A stretch of 6,269 nucleotides of DNA from Paracoccaceae bacterium (GCA_007129775.1 SKUV01000248.1:1-6269), one strand, 5' to 3'; counted from the first letter of the stretch, positions 1 through 5,921 are shown. Program-made: numbers and translations. Notes: generated by a model not told the origin, from the letters alone.

Positions 1-224
1 CCATGGCGCTGAACCCGGCGCGCCGGCTCGGCCTGCCGTCGGGCCGGCTGGCCGAGGGCGCGCCGGCCGATCTGGTGCTGTTCGATCCGGATGCGCCCTT
101 TGTGCTCGACCGGTTCGCGCTGCGGTCGCGCTCCAAGAACACGCCCTTTGACGGCGCGCGCCTGCAGGGCCGGGTGCTGGCGAGCTTCGTCGCCGGCGCG
201 CAGGTCTTTTCCGAAGAAGGCTGA
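1..224 (+). CDS. pyrC: Dihydroorotase, C-terminal end (partial, 5' end outside window)
   Basis: Dihydroorotase is the cytoplasmic zinc amidohydrolase that interconverts N-carbamoyl-L-aspartate and dihydroorotate in pyrimidine synthesis. Only the last 73 or so residues are present; the metal-binding TIM barrel lies off the left edge. The visible part matches the end of class I dihydroorotases: NPARRLGL, then the beta-sandwich signature GAPADLVLFDPD, then SKNTPFDGARLQGRV and a final valine/glycine-rich strand. The ATG at 3-5 is internal, not the start. The gene ends in TGA at 222-224 and plsY begins 4 bases later, so the two are probably one transcript. The pyrC-plsY linkage is common in alphaproteobacteria, which supports the call. 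Another cyclic amidohydrolase (hydantoinase or allantoinase) is possible from the C-terminus alone, but the plsY neighbour makes pyrC much likelier. Confidence 0.88.
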   Translation, partial: MALNPARRLGLPSGRLAEGAPADLVLFDPDAPFVLDRFALRSRSKNTPFDGARLQGRVLASFVAGAQVFSEEG

Positions 225-228
225 GCCG

Positions 229-837
229 ATGCCAGCGATCGAGACGCCGCTTTACTTGCTGGGCCTGATCGGCCTTGCCGCCTATCTGCTGGGCTCGGTG
301 CCCTTCGGGGTGGTGGTCGCCCGCGTCATGGGGCTGGGCGATCTGCGCAGCATCGGGTCAGGCAATATCGGGGCCACGAATGTGCTGCGCACTGGCAATC
401 GGTTCGCTGCTTTCCTGACGCTGGTGCTGGATGCAGGCAAGGGCTCGGTGGCGGTGCTGATCGCGGGCGCGGCGCTGGGCGCGGATGCGGCGCAGGTGGC
501 GGGGCTGGCGGCCTTTCTGGGCCACCTTTACCCGGTTTTTCTGGGCCTCAACGGCGGCAAGGGCGTGGCGACCTATCTGGGCACGCTGCTGGCACTATCA
601 TTTCCGGTGGGGCTTGCCACCTGCCTGACGTGGCTCGTCGTGGCCGGTGCGACGCGCTATTCCTCGCTGGCCGCGCTGCTGGCCGCGGCCAGCTCTCCGA
701 TCTGGGCATGGGCGCTTGGAGCGCCGACGCTGGTCGCGCTGGCGCTGGTGCTCACCGCACTGATCGTCTGGCGCCATCGCGAGAATATCGCCCGCCTGCG
801 CGCTGGCACCGAAAGCCGGATCGGCCGCAAGGGCTGA
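229..837 (+). CDS. plsY: Acyl-phosphate:glycerol-3-phosphate acyltransferase PlsY
   Basis: PlsY is an integral inner-membrane enzyme that moves an acyl group from acyl-phosphate (made by PlsX) to glycerol-3-phosphate, giving lysophosphatidic acid, the first committed step of phospholipid synthesis. The 202-residue product has the usual family length and several hydrophobic segments. Family motifs are all present: LLGSVPFG near residue 20, the glycine-rich SIGSGNIGATNVLR at 41-54, LDAGKG at 67-72, GHLYPVF and NGGKGVAT at 98-115, and HRENIARLRAGTE near 183-195. The start chosen is the ATG at 229, because AGAAGG at 215-220 sits 8 bases upstream; a longer in-frame opening back to base 91 would overlap the conserved end of pyrC and lacks family similarity. 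It follows pyrC by 4 bases, so it is probably cotranscribed. Its stop lies 29 bp from the stop of the convergent IalB-family gene. No key residue is missing. Confidence 0.96.
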   Translation: MPAIETPLYLLGLIGLAAYLLGSVPFGVVVARVMGLGDLRSIGSGNIGATNVLRTGNRFAAFLTLVLDAGKGSVAVLIAGAALGADAAQVAGLAAFLGHLYPVFLGLNGGKGVATYLGTLLALSFPVGLATCLTWLVVAGATRYSSLAALLAAASSPIWAWALGAPTLVALALVLTALIVWRHRENIARLRAGTESRIGRKG

Positions 838-866
838 CCCGGCGGGCCAGCGTGCCTGTGCGACGC

Positions 867-1421
867 TTATTCGGCGCCGGACGGGTCGGGCGATCCGGTC
901 GCTGCCGCGAGTGCGATCAGCCCCTCGCGCATTCCGCCGATGGCGACGCGGAAGACCAGCGGCTCACCCTCGACCTGCGGCAGATATCCCGCGATCATAT
1001 TCGATGATGCGTCCATCTGCTGCAGCATTTCGGGATCGAGCCTGACCAGCGCCTCGCACAATTCCATCGAGCAGCTTTGCCATTCGAAATCGATCTCGTC
1101 CTCGCCCGCTTCCTCGCGCAGGGCGAAGCCTGCCGGGAAATGCACGCCCAGCGGCACGCGCGCGGCAATATATGCTCCCGGTTCCTCCGGGTCAGCAAAC
1201 GCAAGGAATTCGGCGAGGAATTGCTGCCCCCCCGAGGCCACCAGCCGCTGGCTCAGCACACAGATGGTCTCGTTCACGGCAACCGCCTCGCAACTGACCG
1301 TCCAGTTGCCGAACTGCGTGCCGCTCGCCAGCCGCGTCTGCGCCTCTGCGCTCTGGCCCGCTCCGGCAGCAAGCCCGAGCGCCAGCACCCCGCCAAGTGC
1401 AAACCTGTTCAACGAATTCAT
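867..1421 (-). CDS. IalB-family (invasion-associated locus B) exported protein
   Basis: The product has 184 residues. Residues 1-27 form a Sec signal peptide: an Asn/Arg start, a hydrophobic Leu/Ala/Gly core, and an AEA motif with probable cleavage before Gln28. The mature part carries IalB-family marks: FGNWTVSCE at 37-45 and two cysteine pairs, C44/C54 and C117/C122 (SCSMELC), likely disulfides in the periplasm. IalB was named in Bartonella for a role in entry into red cells. Homologues are widespread in non-pathogenic alphaproteobacteria and their molecular role is unknown, so no virulence role should be read into this gene. The ATG at 1421 is preferred because GAGGT at 1426-1430 precedes it by 4 bases and the signal peptide begins there; an upstream extension to 1511 has no export-like N-terminus. 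It lies 90 bases downstream of the repressor gene on the same strand, so it may be cotranscribed or have its own promoter. Confidence 0.9.
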   Translation of the reverse strand: MNSLNRFALGGVLALGLAAGAGQSAEAQTRLASGTQFGNWTVSCEAVAVNETICVLSQRLVASGGQQFLAEFLAFADPEEPGAYIAARVPLGVHFPAGFALREEAGEDEIDFEWQSCSMELCEALVRLDPEMLQQMDASSNMIAGYLPQVEGEPLVFRVAIGGMREGLIALAAATGSPDPSGAE

Positions 1422-1437
1422 TGCGACCTCATGCGCT

Positions 1438-1464
1438 TTTGCACCCCAAATCCAACCTTTGCAC
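1438..1464 (-). promoter_or_regulatory. Direct repeat upstream of the IalB-family gene, possible operator
   Basis: TTTGCAC occurs at 1438-1444 and again at 1458-1464, start to start exactly 20 bp, about two helical turns. On the coding strand of the downstream gene the sites read GTGCAAA. They lie 17 to 43 bases before its ATG, in the 90-base gap after the repressor gene. Spacing on one face of the helix is what a dimeric or cooperative regulator would need. No regulator for this motif is known to me, and a 7-mer repeated twice in a short gap can arise by chance. Confidence 0.28.
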
Positions 1465-1511
1465 GCCGGACCCGTGTTTGGGAAGGGGCCGCAGCACGCG
1501 GCGCGTTGCAA

Positions 1512-2555
1512 TCACCGGGCGGGGCGGCGGATCGTATCGCCGGGCTGCAGCGTCGGGCTAAGCTCGATCCGCGCGCCACCGACTAGCCCATCCACATCAA
1601 CGCCAAGAACAAGCTCCGCCGAGCGGCGGCCGATCTCGCGGCGGCAGGCATCCATCGTCGCCAGTCGCACGGGCAAACCATCGAGCAACTCGAGCCCATT
1701 GAACCCCGCCAGCCCCAGCGCTCCCGGCACCTCATATCCCTGCTGCAGACAATAAAGCAGGCCACCTGCTCCGATCATGTCATTCGAATAATATAGAAAA
1801 TCGAGCCCGGGGCTGCGCGCCAGCATGTCGGCCGTCATCTCGCGGCCCTTCAGCAGGGCCGAGCCGCCGCCATAGAATTCCTGATCCTCCAGCGCCAGAC
1901 CGGCCTCGGCCAGCGCGGCGCAGAAACCCTCGTGGCGTTTGCGCGCCCGGTGATCGTGCGGCATGTTCGAGCCGAGAAACCCGATGCGGCGATATCCTGC
2001 CTCGATGATCGCCCGGGCCATTTCGCGCCCCGCGCGGCGGTGCGAAATGCCTACGACGCTGTCCACCGCCTCGCCATCGACATCCATGATCTCGACAATC
2101 GGGATCCCGGCGGCCCGCAGCATCGCCTGCGATGCCTCGCTATGCTCGAGTCCAGCGAGAATCACACCCGACGGCCGCCACGACAGCATTTCGTAAAGCA
2201 CGTTCTCTTCGCGCTCCGGGGCGTAGTCGGTCACGCCGACCACCGGCTGCAGCCCGGTGCCCTCCAGCGCCTGCGAAATGCCCGACATAACCTCGGGAAA
2301 GACCATGTTCGACATCGAGGGAATGATCACCGCCACCAGATTGACGCGCTGCGACGCCAGCGCACCGGCGATTTTGTTCGGAACGTAGCCGAGCGCGCGC
2401 GCCGCCTCGAGCACCCGCTCGCGCGTCACGGGCGAGACATCGCCACGGTTGCGCAACACCCGGCTGACAGTCATTTCGCTCACTCCGGATGCCTCGGACA
2501 CGTCACGCAAGGTCAGCGTCGTGCGTCGACCGCTGGGAGGGCGTTGCCGGGTCAC
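1512..2555 (-). CDS. LacI-family transcriptional regulator, GntR (gluconate)-like subgroup
   Basis: This is a 347-residue DNA-binding repressor of full LacI/GalR length. The N-terminal helix-turn-helix spans about residues 15-35 (LRDVSEASGVSEMTVSRVL), and the hinge helix that enters the minor groove is at about 60-70 with the canonical ALA at 65-67. The rest is a periplasmic-binding-protein-like sensor domain, including SND at 257-259. Several blocks resemble enteric GntR/IdnR: PSMSNMVFPEV (79-89), MLSW (123-126), AGIPIVEIMD (149-158) and a final LSPTLQPG. A sugar-acid ligand such as gluconate is therefore a reasonable inference, not proven. The start is GTG at 2553-2555: an in-frame TGA lies 12 bases upstream, and the next in-frame ATG (residue 28) would delete part of the helix-turn-helix. 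No sugar transporter or kinase gene is adjacent, so its targets are probably elsewhere. The gene ends 90 bases before the IalB-family gene. Confidence 0.95.
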   Translation of the reverse strand: MTRQRPPSGRRTTLTLRDVSEASGVSEMTVSRVLRNRGDVSPVTRERVLEAARALGYVPNKIAGALASQRVNLVAVIIPSMSNMVFPEVMSGISQALEGTGLQPVVGVTDYAPEREENVLYEMLSWRPSGVILAGLEHSEASQAMLRAAGIPIVEIMDVDGEAVDSVVGISHRRAGREMARAIIEAGYRRIGFLGSNMPHDHRARKRHEGFCAALAEAGLALEDQEFYGGGSALLKGREMTADMLARSPGLDFLYYSNDMIGAGGLLYCLQQGYEVPGALGLAGFNGLELLDGLPVRLATMDACRREIGRRSAELVLGVDVDGLVGGARIELSPTLQPGDTIRRPAR

Positions 2556-2562
2556 GTGATGG

Positions 2563-2569
2563 TCACCTC
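2563..2569 (-). promoter_or_regulatory. Ribosome binding site deciding the GTG start of the LacI-family gene
   Basis: On the minus strand GAGGTGA is followed, after 7 bases, by the GTG at 2555. The match to the anti-Shine-Dalgarno sequence and the near-ideal spacing support the GTG start. The in-frame TGA that rules out a longer protein overlaps the upstream edge of this site. Confidence 0.7.
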
Positions 2570-2597
2570 ACTGCACAGGGCGGACAAGTTGCGCTCA

Positions 2598-2625
2598 GTT
2601 ATCCCCAAAGCCGCACGTTTTCCAA
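2598..2625 (-). promoter_or_regulatory. Candidate sigma-70 promoter for the LacI-family gene
   Basis: The minus strand has TTGGAA (2625-2620), a 16-base spacer and GATAAC (2603-2598), each matching 4 of 6 consensus bases. The -10 box ends about 42 bases before the GTG start, giving a short leader. The matches are weak and the site is chosen partly by position. Confidence 0.2.
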
Positions 2626-2690
2626 GGGCGTATCGCAGTGTGACCGCACCCTTGCGTGCCCGGCCGATTACCGGCACATAGTTTTTCAGT

Positions 2691-2767
2691 GGCCCCGTAG
2701 CTCAGCAGGATAGAGCAGCAGATTCCTAATCTGGAGGTCGCGCGTTCGAATCGCGCCGGGGTCACCA
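2691..2767 (+). tRNA. tRNA-Arg (anticodon CCU), CCA encoded
   Basis: The full cloverleaf can be drawn. The acceptor stem pairs GGCCCCG (2691-2697) with CGGGGTC (2757-2763), with one G-T pair, discriminator A at 2764 and an encoded CCA at 2765-2767. The D stem is GCTC/GAGC with a GG-containing loop. The anticodon loop is TTCCTAA (2723-2729), giving anticodon CCT, which reads the arginine codon AGG. The variable loop has 5 bases, and the T arm is GCGCG/CGCGC around TTCGAAT (2745-2751). The top pair of the anticodon stem is G2718 opposite G2734, a mismatch at the 27-43 position; the other four pairs are intact. It stands alone, divergent from the LacI-family gene and convergent with the TauE-like gene. 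I see no strong promoter immediately upstream. No integrase or repeated tRNA 3' end is visible in the window. Confidence 0.97.
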
Positions 2768-2799
2768 CATTCCCGCAGCCCCGAAAATCGCGCCATCCG

Positions 2800-2834
2800 C
2801 TGGCCACGCGCGCTGAAACGCGCGCAGCGGCCAG
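2800..2834 (-). terminator. Hairpin between tRNA-Arg and the convergent TauE-like gene, probable terminator
   Basis: An interrupted inverted repeat is present: outer arms CTGGCC (2800-2805) and GGCCAG (2829-2834), inner arms GCGCGC (2808-2813 and 2820-2825), and a six-base loop. It starts 8 bases past the stop of the TauE-like gene and 32 bases past the tRNA 3' end. A short TTTT tract follows on the minus strand only after a gap of about 13 bases, and none follows on the plus strand. It may stop transcription from either side, but it is not a textbook intrinsic terminator. Confidence 0.35.
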
Positions 2835-2842
2835 AGCGCAGG

Positions 2843-3583
2843 CTACAGCCCGAGAACCATTTTCGCGCCGATGACCACCAGAAACACGAGGATCATCCGG
2901 CTGAAGGTTTCGGGGCTGGCGCGGCGGCCCAGCCATTCACCCACTGGCATCAGGACGACAATCGGGACCAGCGCGAACAGACTCAGCCAAATCCAATCCG
3001 CCCGATAGATATCGGCCACGACAAGCGCCGTGAAATGCATGACCGTAAAGCTCAGGAAGATGACCGAGATCACGAAGACAGAGACGTTCCGCGCAAGCCC
3101 GAGCGCATGCAGGAACGTCACGAAAATCGGTGCCGCTATGCCGGTCGCTCCCTGCAGCGTGCCGGCGGCAAGGCCGGCCGGCCCCCCGATCCGCGAGGCC
3201 ATGGCCAGTGATATGCCGAAATCCGGTTTTGCGAAACGCAGCCCGATATAGGCGAAAAGCATGAGGCCCAGCGCGATTTCCAACTGCCGTTCGGGCAGCG
3301 TGCCCAGCGCCCATGTGCCGATGGCGATACCCACCGCACCGCCCAGAAGAAACCGCGGTAAAAAGGCGGCCGCATCTGAAGAGCGCGCAGCGCGGTAGGC
3401 CCAGACCTGATAGGCATTCGTCACGATATGGGGGATCAGTAGAATGCCGATCGCCTGGTGCAGGCCCAGCACTGTTGCCAGCAGCGGCAGCGCCACCAAG
3501 GGCAGGCCCATCCCGGTGGCACCCTTCACGATCGCCCCGGCACCCAGCGCCAGCGTCAGCAGGGCGATCGACTGCAGATCCAT
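2843..3583 (-). CDS. TauE/SafE-family (DUF81) membrane transporter
   Basis: This 246-residue, very hydrophobic protein has about seven to eight probable membrane helices and little soluble sequence. The family's internal duplication is plain: GATGMGLP at 21-28 in the first half and GATGIAAP at 145-152 in the second, each at the start of a membrane segment. TauE/SafE proteins are inner-membrane permeases; characterised or proposed members export sulfite, sulfoacetate or related organic anions. No sulfur or sulfonate gene is adjacent, so the substrate cannot be assigned. The ATG at 3583 is chosen because AAGGAG (3591-3596) lies 7 bases upstream; an in-frame extension to 3619 adds 12 basic residues with no ribosome site. 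Translation ends in TAG at 2843-2845. The gene lies 152 bases downstream of dcp on the same strand, in a gap with a possible own promoter and a foldable leader. Confidence 0.92.
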   Translation of the reverse strand: MDLQSIALLTLALGAGAIVKGATGMGLPLVALPLLATVLGLHQAIGILLIPHIVTNAYQVWAYRAARSSDAAAFLPRFLLGGAVGIAIGTWALGTLPERQLEIALGLMLFAYIGLRFAKPDFGISLAMASRIGGPAGLAAGTLQGATGIAAPIFVTFLHALGLARNVSVFVISVIFLSFTVMHFTALVVADIYRADWIWLSLFALVPIVVLMPVGEWLGRRASPETFSRMILVFLVVIGAKMVLGL

Positions 3584-3600
3584 TCGGTTGCTCCTTGTGC

Positions 3601-3662
3601 GCGGGTGAAGCCGGCGCATGGCGCACGGTCCCGCCCCCGCGGGAAAGAAATCTCTTCACCGC
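3601..3662 (-). promoter_or_regulatory. Foldable 5' leader of the TauE-like gene, possible cis-regulatory RNA
   Basis: On the minus-strand RNA, GCGGUGAAG (3662-3654) can pair with CUUCACCCGC (3610-3601), giving 9 pairs with one bulged C. This stem would enclose two hairpins: UCCCGC/GCGGGA with a four-base loop (3644-3629) and GCGC/GCGC with a three-base loop (3624-3614). Together they form a three-way junction that ends 4 bases before the AAGGAG ribosome site. It matches no riboswitch class I recognise. GC-rich sequence folds easily, and the dcp leader in this window can also be drawn with three stems, so this is a candidate only. Confidence 0.25.
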
Positions 3663-3666
3663 TGTG

Positions 3667-3695
3667 GTGTTAGCCCTGCATCGGAGCGGAAGCAA
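3667..3695 (-). promoter_or_regulatory. Candidate promoter for the TauE-like gene
   Basis: TTGCTT (3695-3690), a 17-base spacer and TAACAC (3672-3667) lie on the minus strand. Each hexamer matches only 3 of 6 consensus bases, but the spacer is ideal. Transcription would start near 3660, at the 5' arm of the leader stem described separately. The gene could instead depend on read-through from dcp. Confidence 0.2.
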
Positions 3696-3707
3696 TGCGC
3701 CTTCTGC

Positions 3708-3735
3708 CCGCCGCGCGGCGGCCGGCGCAGCGCCG
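3708..3735 (-). terminator. GC-rich inverted repeats just after dcp, possible terminator
   Basis: Two palindromes follow the dcp stop on its coding strand: CGGCGC/GCGCCG around one base (3723-3735, touching the stop codon) and a perfect 14-base palindrome centred on GCGC (3708-3721). No T-run follows, so intrinsic termination is uncertain. They could attenuate read-through into the TauE-like gene. Confidence 0.25.
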
Positions 3736-5781
3736 TCACGCCGTTTGTGCCGTGCCGGCCACCGTCGCGGACCCGCCCAGTCCACGCCCTCTTAATAGCG
3801 CCTCCACCCCCGGCATCCGCCCCCGGAAGGCGGTATAGAGAGTTTCGGGCTCCGCGCTGCCTCCTGCCGACAGGATGTGCCGCTCCAACCGCGCGGCGAG
3901 GTCGGCATCGAACGGGTCGCCCGCCTCGCGAAAGGCCTCGAAAGCATCGGAATCCATTACCTCGGACCACATGTAGCTGTAATAGCCCGCCGAATAGCCG
4001 TCACCGGCGAAGACATGGGCAAAATGCGGGGTCGCATGACGCATGGTGATTGCGTGCGGCAGGCCCAGTTCGGCCAGAACCTCCGCCTGCCGCGCCATCG
4101 GATCGGCGGGCGGGCTGCCCTCGTGAAAGGCCAGATCGACCAGTGCGCTGGCCAGATATTCAACCGTCGCGTGGCCCTGATCATAGGTCTGTGCCGCCAG
4201 CAGCCGGGCGCGCAGCGCCTCGGGCATCGGCGCGCCCGTCTCCACGTGGCGGGCGTGGCGGTCCAGCACCTCGGGCACCTCCAGCCAGTGCTCGTAAAGC
4301 TGGCTCGGCAATTCCACGAAATCCCGCGCAACGGCGGTCCCCGAGATCAGCGGATGGGTAACATCCGACAAGAGCTGATGCAGCGCATGGCCGAACTCGT
4401 GAAAGAGCGTGCGCGCATCGTCCCACGACAGAAGGCACGGCTCGCCGCGCGCGAAGTTGCAGGCATTCAGCACTATGGGCCGCACCTCTCCGCCCAGCTT
4501 GCGCTGCCGCCGAAAGACGGAACACCACGCGCCGGAGCGTTTGGAGGGCCGGGCGAGGTAATCGCCGACAAAGATGCCCATGTGCCGGCCTGCGCGCGTC
4601 ACCTCCCACGCGCGGGCATCGCCATGATGCAAGGCCGCATCGAGGGGCCGGAACTCCAGCCCGAACAGCCGGTGCGCGCAGTCGAAAGCCGCCGCGATCA
4701 TCGCATCGAGCGACAGATACGGCTTCAGTGCCGCTTCATCGAGATCGTGCAGCGCCTGCCGGCGTTTTTCGGAGTAATAGCGCCAGTCCCACGGCTCCAG
4801 CGGACCGTTGAGCCCGTCGCCGGTCAGCATCTCGGTCAGCGCGGCGGCATCGGCCTCGGCCTGCGTGCGGGCAGGCGTCCACACCTCCATCAGGAGCGCG
4901 CGCACCGCCTGCGGCGTGCCCGCCATCTCGGTTTCGAGCTTGTAGTCGGCGAAAGTGCGATAGCCGAGCAGCGTCGCCCGCTCCTGCCGCAGGGCAAGGG
5001 TTTCGGCGGCAATGGCGCGGTTGTCGGTCTCGCCTCCGTTCGCCCCGCGCGCTTCCCACGCCCGAAAGGCCCGCTCGCGCAGGTCGCGCCGGGGCGAGAA
5101 TTGCAGAAAGGGCACGATCAGCGACCGCGACAGGGTGACGACCGGGCCGGGGCGGCCTCGTTCCTGTCCTGCGGCGCGTGCGGCCGCGACCACGAAATCC
5201 GGCAGCCCTTCCAGATCAGCCTCGGAAAGGTCCATATACCAGCCCCGTTCGTCGGCCAGCAGGTTCTGGTTGAACTGTGTGCCCAGAATGGCCAGCCGCG
5301 CCTTGACCTCGGTCAGCCGGTCGCGCGCAGCCCCCTGAAGCGCCGCGCCGGCCCGCACGAACATTCGGCGATAGAGCATCAGGACGCGGGCCTGCTCGTC
5401 GGTCAGATCGAGGCTCTCGCGTGCCTGCCACAGCGTCTCGATCCGGGCGAAAAGCGCCGCGTTATTGGTAATTTCCGAGGTATAGGCCGACAGGCGCGGG
5501 GCCAGATTGCGTTGCAGCTCCTCGCGCGCCGGATTCGCATCGGTGCTGGCGAGGTTGAAAAACACCCCGGCCACCCGGTCGAGCGTCGCCCCCGCCAGTT
5601 CCAGTCCCTCGATCGTGTTGGCGAAATCCGGCGGCGTCGGGTTTTCGGCAATGGCCGCGACCGCGGCGCGCCCCTCGTCCAGCGCGGTGTCGAAGGCTGC
5701 GGCGAAATCCTCGTCGCGGATCTCGGCAAAGGGTGGCAGAGCGAAATCTCCATGCCACGGGGCAAGAAGCGGGTTGGTCAT
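3736..5781 (-). CDS. dcp: M3-family zinc metallopeptidase, peptidyl-dipeptidase Dcp / oligopeptidase A type
   Basis: This 681-residue cytoplasmic peptidase is the same size as enteric Dcp. M3 enzymes degrade short peptides inside a deep closed channel; Dcp removes C-terminal dipeptides and OpdA cuts internally. The zinc motif is H461-E-F-G-H465 (LFHEFGHALH). The third ligand is E490 in DFVELPSQ, 29 residues after the first histidine, the spacing found in thimet oligopeptidase. The substrate-binding block HFAHVFAGDGYSAGYYSYMW lies near 585-605. Other Dcp-like blocks include TPPDFANTIEGLELAG near the N-terminus, WDWRYYSEKRR, and ARDFVELPSQ, which is closer to Dcp than OpdA. No signal peptide is seen. 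The ATG at 5781 is chosen because GGAG (5793-5790) lies 8 bases upstream and family similarity begins there; an ATG at 5817 and an opening to 6042 lack support, and the latter would run into panC. The last 12 or so residues are a Gly/Ala/Thr tail beyond the usual family end. It is transcribed away from panC. Confidence 0.95.
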   Translation of the reverse strand: MTNPLLAPWHGDFALPPFAEIRDEDFAAAFDTALDEGRAAVAAIAENPTPPDFANTIEGLELAGATLDRVAGVFFNLASTDANPAREELQRNLAPRLSAYTSEITNNAALFARIETLWQARESLDLTDEQARVLMLYRRMFVRAGAALQGAARDRLTEVKARLAILGTQFNQNLLADERGWYMDLSEADLEGLPDFVVAAARAAGQERGRPGPVVTLSRSLIVPFLQFSPRRDLRERAFRAWEARGANGGETDNRAIAAETLALRQERATLLGYRTFADYKLETEMAGTPQAVRALLMEVWTPARTQAEADAAALTEMLTGDGLNGPLEPWDWRYYSEKRRQALHDLDEAALKPYLSLDAMIAAAFDCAHRLFGLEFRPLDAALHHGDARAWEVTRAGRHMGIFVGDYLARPSKRSGAWCSVFRRQRKLGGEVRPIVLNACNFARGEPCLLSWDDARTLFHEFGHALHQLLSDVTHPLISGTAVARDFVELPSQLYEHWLEVPEVLDRHARHVETGAPMPEALRARLLAAQTYDQGHATVEYLASALVDLAFHEGSPPADPMARQAEVLAELGLPHAITMRHATPHFAHVFAGDGYSAGYYSYMWSEVMDSDAFEAFREAGDPFDADLAARLERHILSAGGSAEPETLYTAFRGRMPGVEALLRGRGLGGSATVAGTAQTA

Positions 5782-5794
5782 GTGCAGGGCTCCG

Positions 5795-5850
5795 GTTGCA
5801 GCGGACAGAAGTGACATAGACCGCCCGGGGCCGGGGAAAAACCCCGCAAC
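5795..5850 (-). other. Foldable leader of dcp with a GC hairpin
   Basis: A perfect 5-bp hairpin with a five-base loop (5832-5846; CGGGG, AAAAA, CCCCG on the plus strand) lies about 50 bases before the dcp start. GUUGC (5850-5846) and GCAAC (5799-5795) on the minus strand can also pair around it, partly competing with the hairpin, and GCGG/CCGC (5824-5821 with 5804-5801) forms another arm. The outer stem ends just before the GGAG ribosome site. I saw no good -35/-10 pair for dcp. The pairing is weak evidence in such GC-rich sequence. Confidence 0.18.
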
Positions 5851-5877
5851 GCGCGTAACCACCTGTCGTGCTCGCGC

Positions 5878-5906
5878 TTGCCGTCGCCCCGTCAAGCCCT
5901 TACACA
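5878..5906 (+). promoter_or_regulatory. Candidate promoter for panC
   Basis: TTGCCG (5878-5883), a 17-base spacer and TACACA (5901-5906) lie in the 150-base dcp-panC divergent gap, with the -10 box ending about 25 bases before the panC start. Each hexamer has only 3 of 6 consensus bases; ideal spacing and position are the main support. Confidence 0.25.
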
Positions 5907-5921
5907 GGCGCAGGTACGGCC

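Noticed and set aside
838..870. AGCGT/ACGCT inverted repeat between plsY and the convergent IalB-family gene as a bidirectional terminator
   Set aside because: Only five pairs with a nine-base loop and no T-run; too weak to call.
1418..1432. A four-codon mini-frame (ATG AGG TCG CAA TGA) whose stop overlaps the ATG of the IalB-family gene
   Set aside because: It has no good ribosome site of its own and lies on the ribosome binding sequence of the real gene; probably coincidence.
940..1755. A long plus-strand open frame across the IalB-family and repressor genes
   Set aside because: It runs antisense through two clearly recognisable genes, is rich in Ser/Pro/Arg with no family features, and lacks a convincing ribosome site.
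2448..2457. Palindrome GTTGCGCAAC with a central CG, like a LacI-family operator, inside the repressor gene
   Set aside because: Several 10-base palindromes are expected by chance in 6 kb, and this one lies within helix-turn-helix coding sequence, which explains it.
2550..2571. GGTCAC repeated 11 bp apart, plus the palindrome TCACGTGA, around the repressor start codon
   Set aside because: The second copy is largely the complement of the ribosome binding site and the palindrome covers the GTG start; 8-base palindromes are common. Autoregulation is possible but not supported.
2691..2842. tRNA 3' end as a phage or island attachment site
   Set aside because: No integrase, no second copy of the tRNA end and no change in base composition is visible on either side within the window.
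2595..2936. A 113-codon minus-strand open frame overlapping the tRNA
   Set aside because: The middle of its translation (TPARFERATSRLG, then LLSYGAT) is the antisense reading of a tRNA, a well-known false gene in bacterial annotations.
3877..5814. A 645-codon open frame on the plus strand, antisense to the peptidase gene
   Set aside because: Its codons are exactly in register with the dcp codons on the other strand, so a stop would need TTA, CTA or TCA in dcp, which GC-rich genes avoid. The protein has no recognisable domain, while the opposite strand encodes a complete M3 peptidase.
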